Shown here in pieces: positions 26,896 to 41,446 of a stretch of DNA of 64,000 nt. The notes below the pieces were generated by a model. That model saw nothing but the letters and a program-made list of their open reading frames with translations, ran no database searches and had not been told where the DNA came from. Source of the DNA: Streptomyces longwoodensis (lineage in GTDB: Bacteria; Actinomycetota; Actinomycetes; Streptomycetales; Streptomycetaceae); contig NZ_KQ948550.1 of assembly GCF_001514125.1 (NCBI RefSeq), forward strand, positions 669,105 through 733,104, given 5' to 3'. Both the position numbers and the translations under genes were made by a program. The stretch's first letter is position 1. The number at the start of each line of letters is the position of its first letter.

Positions 26896-28680
26896 GTGTT
26901 CACCACCCGCCCCACGCTCCAGGGCACCCACGGCATGGTCTCGTCCACGCACTGGCTGGCCTCCCAGTCGGCGATGGCCGTGCTGGAGGACGGCGGCAAC
27001 GCCTACGACGCCGTGGTGGCCGGCGCGTTCGTGCTGCACGTCGTCGAGCCGCACCTCAACGGCCCGGCCGGGGAGGTGCCGATCCTGCTCGCCCCCGCGG
27101 GCGGCCGGGTGCGGGTGCTGTGCGGGCAGGGCGTCGCACCGGCCGGGGCGAGCGTCGCCCACTACCGCGGCCTGGGCCTCGACCTGGTGCCCGGCACCGG
27201 GCCGCTCGCCGCCGCCGTGCCGGGCGCCTTCGACGCCTGGATGGTGCTGCTGCGCGACCACGGCACCCGCTCCCTGGACGACGTCCTGAAGTACGCCGTC
27301 GGCTACGCCGAGCACGGCCACGCGCCCGTGGAGAACCTCGGCGCCACCGTCGAGACCGTCCGTGAGCTGTTCGAGACCGAGTGGACGTCGTCCGCCGAGC
27401 TGTACCTGCCCGGCGGACGGCCGCCCCGGCCCGGACGGCTGCTGCGCAACCCCGCCCTCGCCGCCACCTGGCGCAGGCTGCTCGCCGAGACCGCGGGCGC
27501 CGGTGACCGCGAGGCGCGCATCGAGGCAGCGCGGGAGGTGTGGCGGTCCGGGTTCGTCGCCGAGGCGCTGGTCCGCCAGGCCGCCCGGCCCACCCTCGAC
27601 ACCAGCGGCGCCCGCCACACCGGCACGCTCACCGCCGACGACCTGGCCGGCTGGTCCGCGGCCTACGAGACGCCGGCGACGTACGACTGGAACGGCTGGA
27701 CCGTGTGCAAGGCCGGGCCCTGGAGCCAGGGCCCGGCGCTCCTGCAGCAACTGGCGCTGCTCCCGCCCGAGCTGCCCGAGCCCGGCTCCGCGGACTACGT
27801 CCACCTGCTGGTCGAGGGCTGCAAGCTCGCCATGGCCGACCGGGAGGCCTGGTACGGGGACGCGGCGCCGGTGCCGCTGGCCGAGCTGCTGTCGCCGGAG
27901 TACAACGCCGGGCGGCGGGCCCTCGTCGGCGCCGGGGCGTCGCTGGAGCTGCGGCCCGGCAGCCCCGGCGGGCGGGCGCCCCGGCTGAGCGCGCACGCGC
28001 ACGTGGTCGCCGACGACGACCCCGGCTTCAGCCCCATGGGCGTCGGCGAGCCCACGGTCGCCCGCAACGGACGCGTCGCGGGGGACACCTGCCACATCGA
28101 CGTGGCCGACCGCTGGGGCAACCTGGTCGCCGCCACACCCAGCGGCGGCTGGCTCCAGTCCAACCCCGTGGTGCCCGAGCTGGGCTTCCCGCTCGGCACC
28201 CGGCTGCAGATGACCTGGCTGGAGGACGGCCTGCCGAACTCCCTCACGCCCGGCCGCCGCCCCCGCACCACCCTCACCCCGTCGATCGCCCTGCGCGACG
28301 GGGTGCCGGTGCTGGCGTTCGGCACGCCCGGCGGCGACCAGCAGGACCAGTGGCAGCTGCACTTCTTCCTGGAGGCCGCCCGGCGCGCGCCCGTGCGCGG
28401 GGGACTCGACCTCCAGGGCGCGATCGACGCACCGAACTGGCACACCGACGGCTTCCCCGGCTCGTTCTGGCCGCGCGGGATGCGGCCCGGCAGCCTCACC
28501 GTCGAGTCCCGCACGCCCGCCGCCGTGGTCGAGGAGCTGCGGCGCCGCGGCCACCGGGTGACCGTCGGGCCCGCCTGGTCCGAGGGCCGCCTGTGCGCGG
28601 TCGCCCGCGACCCGGAGACCGGCGTCCTGTCGGCGGCGGCCAACCCGCGGGGCATGCAGGGGTACGCGGTGGGCCGCTGA
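26896..28680 (+). CDS. Gamma-glutamyltransferase-family protein, cytosolic
   Basis: A 594-residue GGT-superfamily Ntn-hydrolase homologue, GTG start with AGGTGA upstream. It has no signal peptide, unlike the GGT at 6158. The N-terminal motif is EDGGNAYDAVVAGAFVL, and the predicted cleavage/nucleophile residue is T398 in GDTCHIDVADRWGN, where classical GGT has Thr-Thr-His. The C-terminal glycine loop is FGTPGGDQQDQW rather than GSPGGS. These differences place it in the YwrD-like or acylase-like side of the family, so a substrate other than glutathione is likely. It follows the two-component system in the same direction. Confidence 0.85.
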   Translation: MFTTRPTLQGTHGMVSSTHWLASQSAMAVLEDGGNAYDAVVAGAFVLHVVEPHLNGPAGEVPILLAPAGGRVRVLCGQGVAPAGASVAHYRGLGLDLVPGTGPLAAAVPGAFDAWMVLLRDHGTRSLDDVLKYAVGYAEHGHAPVENLGATVETVRELFETEWTSSAELYLPGGRPPRPGRLLRNPALAATWRRLLAETAGAGDREARIEAAREVWRSGFVAEALVRQAARPTLDTSGARHTGTLTADDLAGWSAAYETPATYDWNGWTVCKAGPWSQGPALLQQLALLPPELPEPGSADYVHLLVEGCKLAMADREAWYGDAAPVPLAELLSPEYNAGRRALVGAGASLELRPGSPGGRAPRLSAHAHVVADDDPGFSPMGVGEPTVARNGRVAGDTCHIDVADRWGNLVAATPSGGWLQSNPVVPELGFPLGTRLQMTWLEDGLPNSLTPGRRPRTTLTPSIALRDGVPVLAFGTPGGDQQDQWQLHFFLEAARRAPVRGGLDLQGAIDAPNWHTDGFPGSFWPRGMRPGSLTVESRTPAAVVEELRRRGHRVTVGPAWSEGRLCAVARDPETGVLSAAANPRGMQGYAVGR

Positions 28681-28815
28681 GGGCCGTCCTCGGGGGCCGG
28701 GTGCCGGACGGTCCCGCCGGTACGCGCCGAAGACGGGAGTTCATGCGTTTTCCACCCGGTGTACACGGGCCCGGCGGGGATTGTCAGTGGGCCGTGTTCT
28801 CATGGAGGCATGATC

Positions 28816-29652
28816 GTGAACACGGAAACCATCGACGAGTTTCTCGCCCGCCGCTCCGCCGACGTCGAGGACGCCGTCCGCACGGCGGCCGAGACCGAGA
28901 TCCTGCCCCGCTTCCGGCACCTCGCGCAGCACGAGGTCGACCAGAAGACCGGCCCGCACGACCTGGTCACGGACGCCGACCGAAACGCCGAGCTGTACCT
29001 GACCGGAGTGCTCGGCGCCCTGCTGCCCGGCTCCATCGTCGTCGGCGAGGAAGCGGTCCACGCCGACCCCGCCGTCTACGGCGCGATCCAGGGCGACGCG
29101 CCCGTCTGGATCGTCGACCCGGTCGACGGCACCCGCCAGTTCGTGCACGGCGACGACGGCTTCTGCACCCTGGTCGCGCTGGCCCGGCACGGCGAACTGC
29201 TCGCCTCCTGGATCCACGCCCCGGCCCGCGGCCAGCTGGCCACCGCCGTGCGGGGCGGCGGCGCCTTCCTGAACGGCGAGCGGCTGCACGCGGGTCCGCC
29301 CGCGGCCGGCCGCGACCTGGAGGTGGCCACCTCCCACCCCGACTTCACGACCGACGAGCAGAAGCGCGCCCTGCTCGCCCTGCGGACCGACGGCGTGGCC
29401 CCCCGCCCCTGCGGCTCGGCCGGCCTGGAGTACCTGGCCGTCGCCCGGGGCCTGTTGGACGCCACCGTGTTCTCCTGGGAGGCCGCCTGGGACCACGCGG
29501 CCGGTCTGCTGCTCGTCGAGGAGGCGGGCGGCGCCCACCTCACCCTCACCGGCGAGCCCTTCCGCATCACCGGCGGCAACGCCCTGCCGTTCACCACGGC
29601 CCGCGACGAGGCCACGGCCAAGCGGATACGGGGGCTGCTGACGGCCTCGTGA
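28816..29652 (+). CDS. Inositol monophosphatase-family phosphatase
   Basis: About 278 residues from the GTG at 28816, chosen because GGAGG (28804-28808) is 7 nt away; the ATG at 28810 is only 1 nt from it. Metal-binding motifs of the Li-sensitive phosphatase family are all present: GEEAV, WIVDPVDGTRQF and WEAAWDHAAG, plus DLVTDADRNAE near the N-terminus. Possible substrates are myo-inositol-1-phosphate, histidinol phosphate or PAP-like nucleotides. The sequence SPDF-like loop and the Cys in PRPCGSAGLEY do not settle which. It stands alone between two plus-strand genes. Confidence 0.88.
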   Translation: MNTETIDEFLARRSADVEDAVRTAAETEILPRFRHLAQHEVDQKTGPHDLVTDADRNAELYLTGVLGALLPGSIVVGEEAVHADPAVYGAIQGDAPVWIVDPVDGTRQFVHGDDGFCTLVALARHGELLASWIHAPARGQLATAVRGGGAFLNGERLHAGPPAAGRDLEVATSHPDFTTDEQKRALLALRTDGVAPRPCGSAGLEYLAVARGLLDATVFSWEAAWDHAAGLLLVEEAGGAHLTLTGEPFRITGGNALPFTTARDEATAKRIRGLLTAS

Positions 29653-29808
29653 GGCCCGGGCCGTCCGCTCCCCACCCCGCTCCCCGCCCTCGCCCCGCCC
29701 CGCCCCGCACGCCGACGCGTGCGCCGTTCGCCCCCCGCCCCGCGGGTGCCGTTCCACCCCCGGCATATCCTGATCCCCCAGAGGCCACCGGCTGACGAAG
29801 GGGTCCAA

Positions 29809-31230
29809 GTGCCGTCGATGCTCGATGCGGTCGTGGTGGGAGCGGGGCCGAACGGACTGACCGCTGCCGTGGAGCTGGCCCGCCGCGGGTTCTCCGTGGC
29901 CCTCTTCGAGGCGCGCGACACCGTGGGCGGGGGAGCCCGCACCGAGGAGCTCACCCTGCCGGGCTTCCGGCACGACCCGTGCTCGGCCGCCCACCCCCTC
30001 GCGGTCAACTCGCCCGCGTTCCGCGCGATGCCGCTGGAGCGGTACGGCCTGCGGTGGCTGCACGCCGAGCTGCCCATGGCGCACCCCTTCCCGGACGGCA
30101 CGGCCGCCGTGCTGGCCCGCTCGGTCGCCGAGACGGCCGCCTCCTTCGGCCCGCGCGACGCGGGGGCGTACCGCAGGCTGGTCGAGCCCTTCCTCGCCAA
30201 GTGGGACACGCTGGTCCGCGACTTCATGTCCCTGCCCTCCACCGGGCTGCCCCGCGACCCGCTGACCCTCGCCCGCTTCGGCCTCGCCGGCCTGCCCCCG
30301 TCGACCTGGCTGACCAGCCGGTTCCGCGACGAGCGGGCCCGCACCCTGTTCGCGGGCCTGGTCGCCCACGTCATGGCCCCGCTGAACGGTGTCGCCACCG
30401 GCGCGGTCGGCCTGGTCTTCGCGCTGTCCGCGCACGCCCGCGGCTGGCCCCTGGCCCGCGGCGGCTCCCAGTCGATCTCCGACGCCCTCGCCGCCTACCT
30501 GACGGACCTCGGCGGCAGCATCCACACCGACTACGAGGTCAAGCGCCTCGACGACCTGCCCCCGGCCCGCGCCTACGTCTTCGACACCTCGCCCACCGCA
30601 CTCGCCCGGATCGCCGGCTTCGGCCGCTACTACGACGGCTTCCGGTACGGCCCCGCCGCCTTCAAGGTCGACTACGCCCTCGACGGCCCCGTCCCCTGGA
30701 CCGCGCCCGAGGCGCGCGCCGCGGGCACCGTGCAGATCGGTGCGAACAGCGCGGAGATCGGCGCCGCCCTGCGCGCCGCGTCCCGGGAGGGCCGCGCCCC
30801 CGACCGGCCGTTCCTGATCACCGTGCAGCCCAGTGTGGTGGATCCCACCCGCGCCCCCGAGGGCAAGCACGTGTTCTGGGCGTACGGCCACGTGCCCAAC
30901 GGCTGGACCGGCGACCTCACCGACGCCCTGGAGGCCCAACTGGAGCGGTTCGCACCGGGGTTCCGGGACCGCGTCCTGGCCCGCGCCGTCGCCGGCCCCG
31001 CCGAGCTCGCCGCCCGCAACGCCAACTACGTCGGCGGCGACATCGCCACCGGCGCGGCGTCCGGACTCCAGCTGCTGCTGCGCCCCAAGCTGTCCCTCTT
31101 CCCGTACGGCACCCCGCACCCGGCGGTCTTCCTCTGCTCCTCGGCCACCCCGCCGGGCCCCGGCGTGCACGGCATGTCCGGCCACAACGCGGCCAAGGCG
31201 GTGTGGCGGCACCTGCGCCGGCAGGGCTGA
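29809..31230 (+). CDS. CrtI/phytoene dehydrogenase-like FAD oxidoreductase
   Basis: A 473-residue flavoprotein. The GTG at 29809 has GAAGGGG 5 nt upstream, better placed than ATG 29818. The dinucleotide fold is at the very N-terminus ([22 protein letters not shown], then [12 protein letters not shown]). The C-terminal FAD-contact segment is [16 protein letters not shown]. The family includes carotenoid desaturases and many poorly characterised NAD(P)/FAD oxidoreductases. No crtB, crtE or other carotenoid genes are nearby, so a pigment role is not supported. The region before it (29653-29808) is C-rich with nothing else to report. Confidence 0.88.
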   Translation: MPSMLDAVVVGAGPNGLTAAVELARRGFSVALFEARDTVGGGARTEELTLPGFRHDPCSAAHPLAVNSPAFRAMPLERYGLRWLHAELPMAHPFPDGTAAVLARSVAETAASFGPRDAGAYRRLVEPFLAKWDTLVRDFMSLPSTGLPRDPLTLARFGLAGLPPSTWLTSRFRDERARTLFAGLVAHVMAPLNGVATGAVGLVFALSAHARGWPLARGGSQSISDALAAYLTDLGGSIHTDYEVKRLDDLPPARAYVFDTSPTALARIAGFGRYYDGFRYGPAAFKVDYALDGPVPWTAPEARAAGTVQIGANSAEIGAALRAASREGRAPDRPFLITVQPSVVDPTRAPEGKHVFWAYGHVPNGWTGDLTDALEAQLERFAPGFRDRVLARAVAGPAELAARNANYVGGDIATGAASGLQLLLRPKLSLFPYGTPHPAVFLCSSATPPGPGVHGMSGHNAAKAVWRHLRRQG

Positions 31231-31293
31231 CGGCGCCGCCGCGACCCCGGGAAAGGACGGGCGCTCCCGGTCGCCGCGGGCTACAAAGGGCCC

Positions 31294-31803
31294 ATGACCA
31301 CCCTCACCCTGGTCCAGGGCGACATCACCCGGCAGTCCGTCGACGCGATCGTCAACGCGGCCAACTCCTCCCTGCTCGGCGGCGGAGGCGTCGACGGCGC
31401 CATCCACCGCCGCGGTGGCCCCGACATCCTCGCGGAGTGCCGCCGGCTGCGCGCCTCCCGGTACGGCCGGGGCCTGCCCACCGGCCGGGCGGTCGCGACC
31501 ACCGCCGGGAACCTGGACGCGCGCTGGGTGATCCACACCGTCGGCCCCGTCTGGTCGGACACCGAGGACCGCTCCGAGCTGCTGGCGTCCTGCTACCGCC
31601 AGTCCCTGCGCGTCGCCGACGAGCTGGGCGCCCGCACGGTGGCGTTCCCGGCCATCTCCACCGGGATCTACGGCTGGCCGCTCGACGACGGGGCCCGGAT
31701 CGCCGTCGCGACGGTACGTGCCGCGGACACGGCCGTCGAGGAGGTCCGCTTCGTCCTCTTCGACGAGCGTGCCCACGCCGCGTTCGCCCGCCAGGCCGGC
31801 TGA
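31294..31803 (+). CDS. Macro-domain ADP-ribosyl hydrolase (YmdB-like)
   Basis: A 169-residue single macro domain with the full ADP-ribose pocket: [34 protein letters not shown], and the phosphate loop [11 protein letters not shown]. This matches O-acetyl-ADP-ribose deacetylases, which clear the sirtuin product or reverse ADP-ribosylation. A TACAAA hexamer ends 6 nt before the ATG, so the message may be leaderless. A sirtuin gene lies 9 kb downstream, which gives an obvious functional partner. Confidence 0.93.
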   Translation: MTTLTLVQGDITRQSVDAIVNAANSSLLGGGGVDGAIHRRGGPDILAECRRLRASRYGRGLPTGRAVATTAGNLDARWVIHTVGPVWSDTEDRSELLASCYRQSLRVADELGARTVAFPAISTGIYGWPLDDGARIAVATVRAADTAVEEVRFVLFDERAHAAFARQAG

Positions 31804-31893
31804 CGCGCCGCCCCGGTCACCGGCCCGCGGGAACCGGCCACCAGCTCAAGAAGCGGTTGCGCACACAGAGTTGAAATCCGGTCAGGTCGGCGC

Positions 31894-31914
31894 GTTGATG
31901 GTCGTTTCATCAAC
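31894..31914 (+). promoter_or_regulatory. Inverted repeat upstream of the beta-galactosidase gene
   Basis: GTTGATG (31894-31900) and CATCAAC (31908-31914) are perfect arms around a 7-nt spacer, 68 bp before the start codon in an unusually A/T-rich patch. A LacI- or GntR-type operator is a reasonable guess; no such regulator is adjacent. Confidence 0.45.
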
Positions 31915-31933
31915 ACAATCCGACAAGATCTGA

Positions 31934-35851
<3,918 letters not shown>

Positions 35852-36015
35852 CGCGAGGACACCGGGAACAGCGGGGGGCCCGGTTCCGTTCCCCGTTCCG
35901 TGTGACGCCCCGCACGCCCGGATGATCTCTGTGGCGGCGGGTGCCGAACAGCGGAACAATCCACCACGGAACGGGAAACGGACCGGTCCACATCCCGAGG
36001 GAAGGGGAGCCACCC

Positions 36016-37428
<1,413 letters not shown>

Positions 37429-37435
37429 CGCCCGC

Positions 37436-37467
37436 CGGCGGGGCCGTTCACCCGGACGGCCCCGCCG
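37436..37467 (+). terminator. Strong hairpin terminator after lpdA
   Basis: CGGCGGGGCCGT (37436-37447) pairs perfectly with ACGGCCCCGCCG (37456-37467) around an 8-nt loop, 7 bp after the stop codon. There is no T-run, which is normal for terminators in high-GC actinobacteria. Confidence 0.75.
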
Positions 37468-37541
37468 CGCTCGCCCCCGCCGTGCGCCCGGGATGTCCTG
37501 CAACGGAGCCCCCACGTCCCACGGGAAGGGAGCGCCCGTCG

Positions 37542-38021
37542 ATGACCTCCGGCCCGCAGTCCGCGCCCGGCGAGCCGCGGGGCGAGATCGGCACCGCCTG
37601 GTCGGTCCCGCGCGGCGGCCCCCGGCCGCCCGCCCCGCCGCCCCCGCCCGCGCCCCCCGCCGACGGCGGCGCCGCGCTCGCCGCCGTGCTGATGCTGTGC
37701 AGCGGCCTGCTCGCCGTGCTCCAGGGCGTGGCCGCGGTCGCCGGGGACGACGTCTACGCCCACACCGGCGGCTACGCCTTCCGGCTCGGCCTCGCCGGCT
37801 GGGGCTGGATCCACCTCACCCTCGGCGCACTCCTCGCGCTCACCGGCGCCGGCGTCCTCAGGGGCGTCGCGCGGGCCCGCACGGCCGGCGTCGTCCTGGC
37901 CGCGCTCGGCCTGGTCGCCCAGTTCCTGTTCCTGCCCTACGAGCCGCTGTGGTCGGTCGTGGTGATGGGCCTGGACCTGTTCGTGATCCGGGCCCTGGTG
38001 GTCACCCGGCCCCGGGGCTGA
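37542..38021 (+). CDS. DUF7144-like four-helix membrane protein
   Basis: A 159-residue membrane protein. Residues 1-42 are Pro/Gly-rich and probably disordered (GGPRPPAPPPPPAPP). Then come four hydrophobic helices: AALAAVLMLCSGLLAVLQGVAAV, GWIHLTLGALLALTGAGVL, AGVVLAALGLVAQFLFLPY and LWSVVVMGLDLFVIRALVV. The pattern GWIHL, ARARTAGV and FLFLPYEPLWS is that of the DUF7144 family, common in actinobacteria and without a known role. AAGGGAG precedes the ATG. There is no operon partner. Confidence 0.8.
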   Translation: MTSGPQSAPGEPRGEIGTAWSVPRGGPRPPAPPPPPAPPADGGAALAAVLMLCSGLLAVLQGVAAVAGDDVYAHTGGYAFRLGLAGWGWIHLTLGALLALTGAGVLRGVARARTAGVVLAALGLVAQFLFLPYEPLWSVVVMGLDLFVIRALVVTRPRG

Positions 38022-38097
38022 GGGCGCCGCTGGTCCCGGAAGGTCGATGTCGGAATCCTGCCAGCCAGGCCCCCGCCGGGTACCCGATGCTGGACGC

Positions 38098-39585
38098 ATG
38101 CAGAACGGGATGCACACCGACCGCGAGCACTGCGTCCGCGCCGTGCAGTCGAAGGACGCGCGCTTCGACGGCTGGTTCTTCACCGCCGTCCTCACCACCC
38201 GCATCTACTGCCGGCCCAGCTGCCCCGTGGTGCCGCCCAAGCCCGAGAACATGACCTTCTACGCCAGCGCCGCCGCCTGCCAGCAGGCCGGCTTCCGGGC
38301 CTGCAAGCGCTGCCGCCCCGACACCAGCCCCGGCTCCCCGGAGTGGAGCGGCCGGGCCGACCTGGTCGCCCGCGCCATGCGGCTGATCGCCGACGGCGTC
38401 GTGGACCGCGAGGGCGTGCCCGGCCTCGCCGCCCGCCTCGGCTACAGCACCCGCCAGGTCGAACGGCACCTGCGCGCCGAGCTGGGCGCCGGCCCGCTCG
38501 CCCTGGCCCGCGCCCAGCGCGCCCAGACCGCCCGCGTCCTCATCGAGACGACCCGGCTGCCGCTCGCCGACGTGGCGTTCGCGGCGGGCTTCTCCTCCGT
38601 GCGCAGCTTCAACGACACCGTGCGCGAGGTCTTCGCGCTGTCCCCGACCGAGCTGCGCGCCCGGCTCCCGCAGCACGACCACGCCGCCCCGGCCACCCCC
38701 GGCACGCTCCAGCTGCGGCTGCCGTTCCGCGCCCCGCTGCACCCCGACAACCTCTTCGGGCACCTCGCGGCGACCGCCGTGCCCGGCGTCGAGGAGTGGC
38801 GGGACGGCGCCTACCGGCGCACGCTGCGGCTGCCGTACGGCCACGGCATCGTCGCGCTCGCCCCCGCCCCCGACCACGTGGCCTGCCGCCTCACCCTCGG
38901 CGACCTGCGCGACCTGACCGTGGCCATCAGCCGCTGCCGGCGCCTGCTCGACCTGGACGCCGACCCGGTCGCCGTCGACGACCAGCTGCGCACCGACCCG
39001 CTGCTCGCTCCGCTGGTCGACAAGGCGCCCGGCCGCCGGGTGCCGCGCACCGTGGACGAGGCCGAGTTCGCGGTCCGCGCGGTGCTCGGCCAGCAGGTCT
39101 CCACCGCCGCCGCCCGCACCCACGCGGCCCGCCTGGTCACCGCCCACGGGGACCCGGTCGAGGACCCCGCGGGCGGCCTCACCCACCTCTTCCCCGAGCC
39201 GGCCGCGCTGGCCGCCGTGGACCCCGCCGCGCTGGCCATGCCCGGCACCCGCCGCGCCACCCTGACCGGCCTGGTCGGCCGGCTGGCCGACGGCAGCCTG
39301 CACCTGGGCGTCGAGAGCGACTGGGCCGAGGCCCGCGCCACGCTCCTCGCCCTGCCCGGGTTCGGGCCGTGGACCGTCGAGGTCATCGCCATGCGCGCGC
39401 TCGGCGACCCCGACGCCTTCCTGCCCACCGACCTGGGGGTGCGCACCGCGGCCCGCCGGCTCGGCCTGCCGGCCACGCCCGCCGCGCTCACCGCCCGCGC
39501 GGCGGCCTGGCGCCCGTGGCGGGCCTACGCCGTGCAGCACCTGTGGGCGACCGACAGCCACCCCATCAACTCCCTTCCCGCTTGA
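38098..39585 (+). CDS. Ada-AlkA fusion: adaptive-response regulator/3-methyladenine DNA glycosylase
   Basis: A 495-residue fusion for alkylated DNA. The N-terminal Ada zinc domain has C38, C42, C69 and C72, the same numbers as E. coli Ada, which supports the ATG at 38098. C38 would accept methyl from phosphotriesters. An AraC-type double HTH follows (about 85-185: VPGLAARLGYSTRQVERHLRAEL, LADVAFAAGFSSVRSFNDTVRE). Then come the AlkA N-terminal domain and the HhH-GPD glycosylase (RAVLGQQVSTAAARTHAARL; LLALPGFGPWTVEVIAMRALGD; catalytic Asp in AFLPTDLGV). It is 10 bp from ogt, as in mycobacterial alkA-ogt. It probably activates its own operon after methylation. Confidence 0.93.
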   Translation: MQNGMHTDREHCVRAVQSKDARFDGWFFTAVLTTRIYCRPSCPVVPPKPENMTFYASAAACQQAGFRACKRCRPDTSPGSPEWSGRADLVARAMRLIADGVVDREGVPGLAARLGYSTRQVERHLRAELGAGPLALARAQRAQTARVLIETTRLPLADVAFAAGFSSVRSFNDTVREVFALSPTELRARLPQHDHAAPATPGTLQLRLPFRAPLHPDNLFGHLAATAVPGVEEWRDGAYRRTLRLPYGHGIVALAPAPDHVACRLTLGDLRDLTVAISRCRRLLDLDADPVAVDDQLRTDPLLAPLVDKAPGRRVPRTVDEAEFAVRAVLGQQVSTAAARTHAARLVTAHGDPVEDPAGGLTHLFPEPAALAAVDPAALAMPGTRRATLTGLVGRLADGSLHLGVESDWAEARATLLALPGFGPWTVEVIAMRALGDPDAFLPTDLGVRTAARRLGLPATPAALTARAAAWRPWRAYAVQHLWATDSHPINSLPA

Positions 39586-39595
39586 GGACACCCGC

Positions 39596-40084
39596 GTGAA
39601 AGCCCACACCGTCATCGACAGCCCCTACGGCCCGCTGACCCTCGTCGCCGACGACGGCGTCCTGTGCGGCCTCTACATGACCGACCAGCGCCACCGCCCG
39701 CCCGAGGAGAGCTTCGGCCCGCCCGACCCCACCCCGTTCGCGGAGGCCGAGGAGCAGCTGGAGGCGTACTTCGCGGGCCGGTTGACCGAGTTCAGCCTCG
39801 AACTACGGCTGCACGGCACCCCGTTCCAGCGCTCCGTCTGGTCCGCCCTGCGCGCCATCCCCTACGGCGAGACCCGCACCTACGGCCAACTCGCCGCGCT
39901 CCTCGGGCAGCCGACCGCCTCCCGCGCGGTGGGCCTCGCCAACGGCAGGAACCCCGTCGGCATCATCGTCCCCTGCCACCGGGTCGTCGGCGCGAACGGC
40001 GACCTCACCGGCTACGGCGGCGGCCTGCACCGCAAGCGCCGCCTGCTGGACCTGGAACGCGGGGCGGCTCCGGCCCTCTTCTAG
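39596..40084 (+). CDS. ogt: Methylated-DNA--protein-cysteine methyltransferase
   Basis: A 162-residue suicide repair protein for O6-methylguanine. The acceptor Cys is in IVPCHRVVGANG. The HTH segment IPYGETRTYGQLAALLG and the RAVGLANGRNPV arginine-finger region are intact. GTG start, GAGGAC upstream, 10 bp after the Ada-AlkA stop, so the two are one operon. Its TAG stop overlaps the stop of the convergent sirtuin gene in a CTAG tetramer. Confidence 0.95.
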   Translation: MKAHTVIDSPYGPLTLVADDGVLCGLYMTDQRHRPPEESFGPPDPTPFAEAEEQLEAYFAGRLTEFSLELRLHGTPFQRSVWSALRAIPYGETRTYGQLAALLGQPTASRAVGLANGRNPVGIIVPCHRVVGANGDLTGYGGGLHRKRRLLDLERGAAPALF

Positions 40085-40815
40085 ACCTCCTGCGCGGCCA
40101 GCTCCCGCAGCAGCCTGGGCAGTGCCGTGCCGATCGGCTCGCGCACCACCTCGTCCGCGAGGTCGTCGTACGGGGTGGGCTCGGCGTTGACCACGATCAG
40201 CCGGGCGCCGTGGTCGACGGCGACCCGGGCGAGGCCCGCGGCCGGCTCGACCTGGAGGCTGGTGCCGACGGCGAGGAAGACCTGGCACGCCTTGGTGATG
40301 GCGACGGCCTCACCGAGGACGGCCGGGTCGAGCCGCTCGCCGAACATCACGGTGGCCGGCTTCAGGACGCCGCCGCACTCCAGGCACGGCGGGTCGTCCT
40401 CGCCGGCCTCGACCCGCGCCAGGGCGTCGCGCATCGAGCCGCGCGCGTGGCACCGGGTGCACACCACGCTCCGGGCGCTGCCGTGCAGTTCGAGCACCTT
40501 GCGGGCGGGCATCCCGGCGAGCTGGTGCAGCCCGTCGACGTTCTGCGTGAGCACCCGCACCGGCACCCCGGACCGCTCCAGCTCGGCGACGGCGCGGTGC
40601 GCGGCGTTCGGCTCGGCGCCCAGCGCCCCGGCGTCGCGCCGCATCAGCCACGCGCGGCGCCGGATGTCCGGGTCGGCCATGTAGAAGGAGTGGGTGACGA
40701 GTTTCTCCGCCTCCGGGTCCCGGCGCCACAGTCCGCCGGGGCCGCGGTAGTCGGGGATCCCGGAGTCGGTGGAGATGCCCGCCCCGCTCAGCAGGGCCAC
40801 GAGTGGCTTGCTCAT
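40081..40815 (-). CDS. Sirtuin-type NAD-dependent protein deacylase
   Basis: A 244-residue class III sirtuin-like enzyme. Motifs in order are GAGISTDSGIPDYRG (NAD), TQNVDGLH, the catalytic His in LELHGS, a zinc site CTRC with CLEC, and VGTSLQVEPAAGL. It removes acetyl or other acyl groups from protein lysines and releases nicotinamide and O-acyl-ADP-ribose. The ATG lies 6 nt after a TACGCT -10 box, predicting a leaderless message. NUDIX and ADP-ribosylglycohydrolase genes lie just upstream on the same strand. Confidence 0.94.
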   Translation of the reverse strand: MSKPLVALLSGAGISTDSGIPDYRGPGGLWRRDPEAEKLVTHSFYMADPDIRRRAWLMRRDAGALGAEPNAAHRAVAELERSGVPVRVLTQNVDGLHQLAGMPARKVLELHGSARSVVCTRCHARGSMRDALARVEAGEDDPPCLECGGVLKPATVMFGERLDPAVLGEAVAITKACQVFLAVGTSLQVEPAAGLARVAVDHGARLIVVNAEPTPYDDLADEVVREPIGTALPRLLRELAAQEV

Positions 40816-40895
40816 GGGGCGAGCGTAGGGCGGGGCGTCCGGGGACGGCGAACGGATATCCGGCCCCGGCCCCAGCCGACCTGACCCCCGGCGCC

Positions 40896-41387
40896 TCAGC
40901 CGGCCGGACGCCCGGCCTCCAGTTCCACCGGGCCCGAGCCGTCGGCGAGGGCGTCCAGCGCGGCCAGGACGCGCCTGCCGAGGCTGCCCAGCAGGTATTC
41001 GGTGAGGTCCTCGCGCGGCACCAGCCGCCAGGACAGCAGCTCCTCCTCCTGGAGGCGGATCGCCTTGAGGTCGTCCTCGTCGAGCACCCCGCCGTCGTAC
41101 AGGTACGCCACCAGCGGCGGCCGGTCCGTACCCGGCACCCAGTCCACGGCCAGCAGCCGGCCGACCGGGCGGTCGAGGCCGATCTCCTCCAGGGTCTCCC
41201 GGCGGGCGCCCTGGCGCGGGGTCTCGCCGTCGTCCGACTCGACGGTGCCGCCCGGCAGCGCCCAGCCCTCGCGGTAGTTGGGCTCCACGAGCAGCACCCG
41301 CCCCCCGGCGTCCCGGAAGAGCGCGGCCGCCCCGACGAGCACACGGGGCAGGGAGGCGATGTACGCGGCGTAGTTCTCACTGGTCAC
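40896..41387 (-). CDS. NUDIX hydrolase
   Basis: A 163-residue NUDIX protein. The signature runs GGTVESDDGETPRQGARRETLEEIGL, matching GX5EX7REUXEEXGU with a one-residue spacing change (G..E...RETLEEIG). The GTG at 41387 is chosen because a TACCCT -10 box ends 6 nt upstream; longer frames belong to shadow reading. Substrates in this superfamily are nucleoside diphosphate derivatives such as ADP-ribose or oxidised nucleotides. The position between a sirtuin and an ADP-ribosylglycohydrolase makes ADP-ribose a reasonable guess. Confidence 0.9.
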   Translation of the reverse strand: MTSENYAAYIASLPRVLVGAAALFRDAGGRVLLVEPNYREGWALPGGTVESDDGETPRQGARRETLEEIGLDRPVGRLLAVDWVPGTDRPPLVAYLYDGGVLDEDDLKAIRLQEEELLSWRLVPREDLTEYLLGSLGRRVLAALDALADGSGPVELEAGRPAG

Positions 41388-41446
41388 CCCGGAAGGGTAA
41401 CCACCGGGCGGCCCCCCACACGGCACTCGTACGGCGGCGCCGGCCC

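Noticed and set aside
29809..31230. Phytoene desaturase of a carotenoid cluster
   Set aside because: No other carotenoid genes are within the window; only the general CrtI fold is supported.
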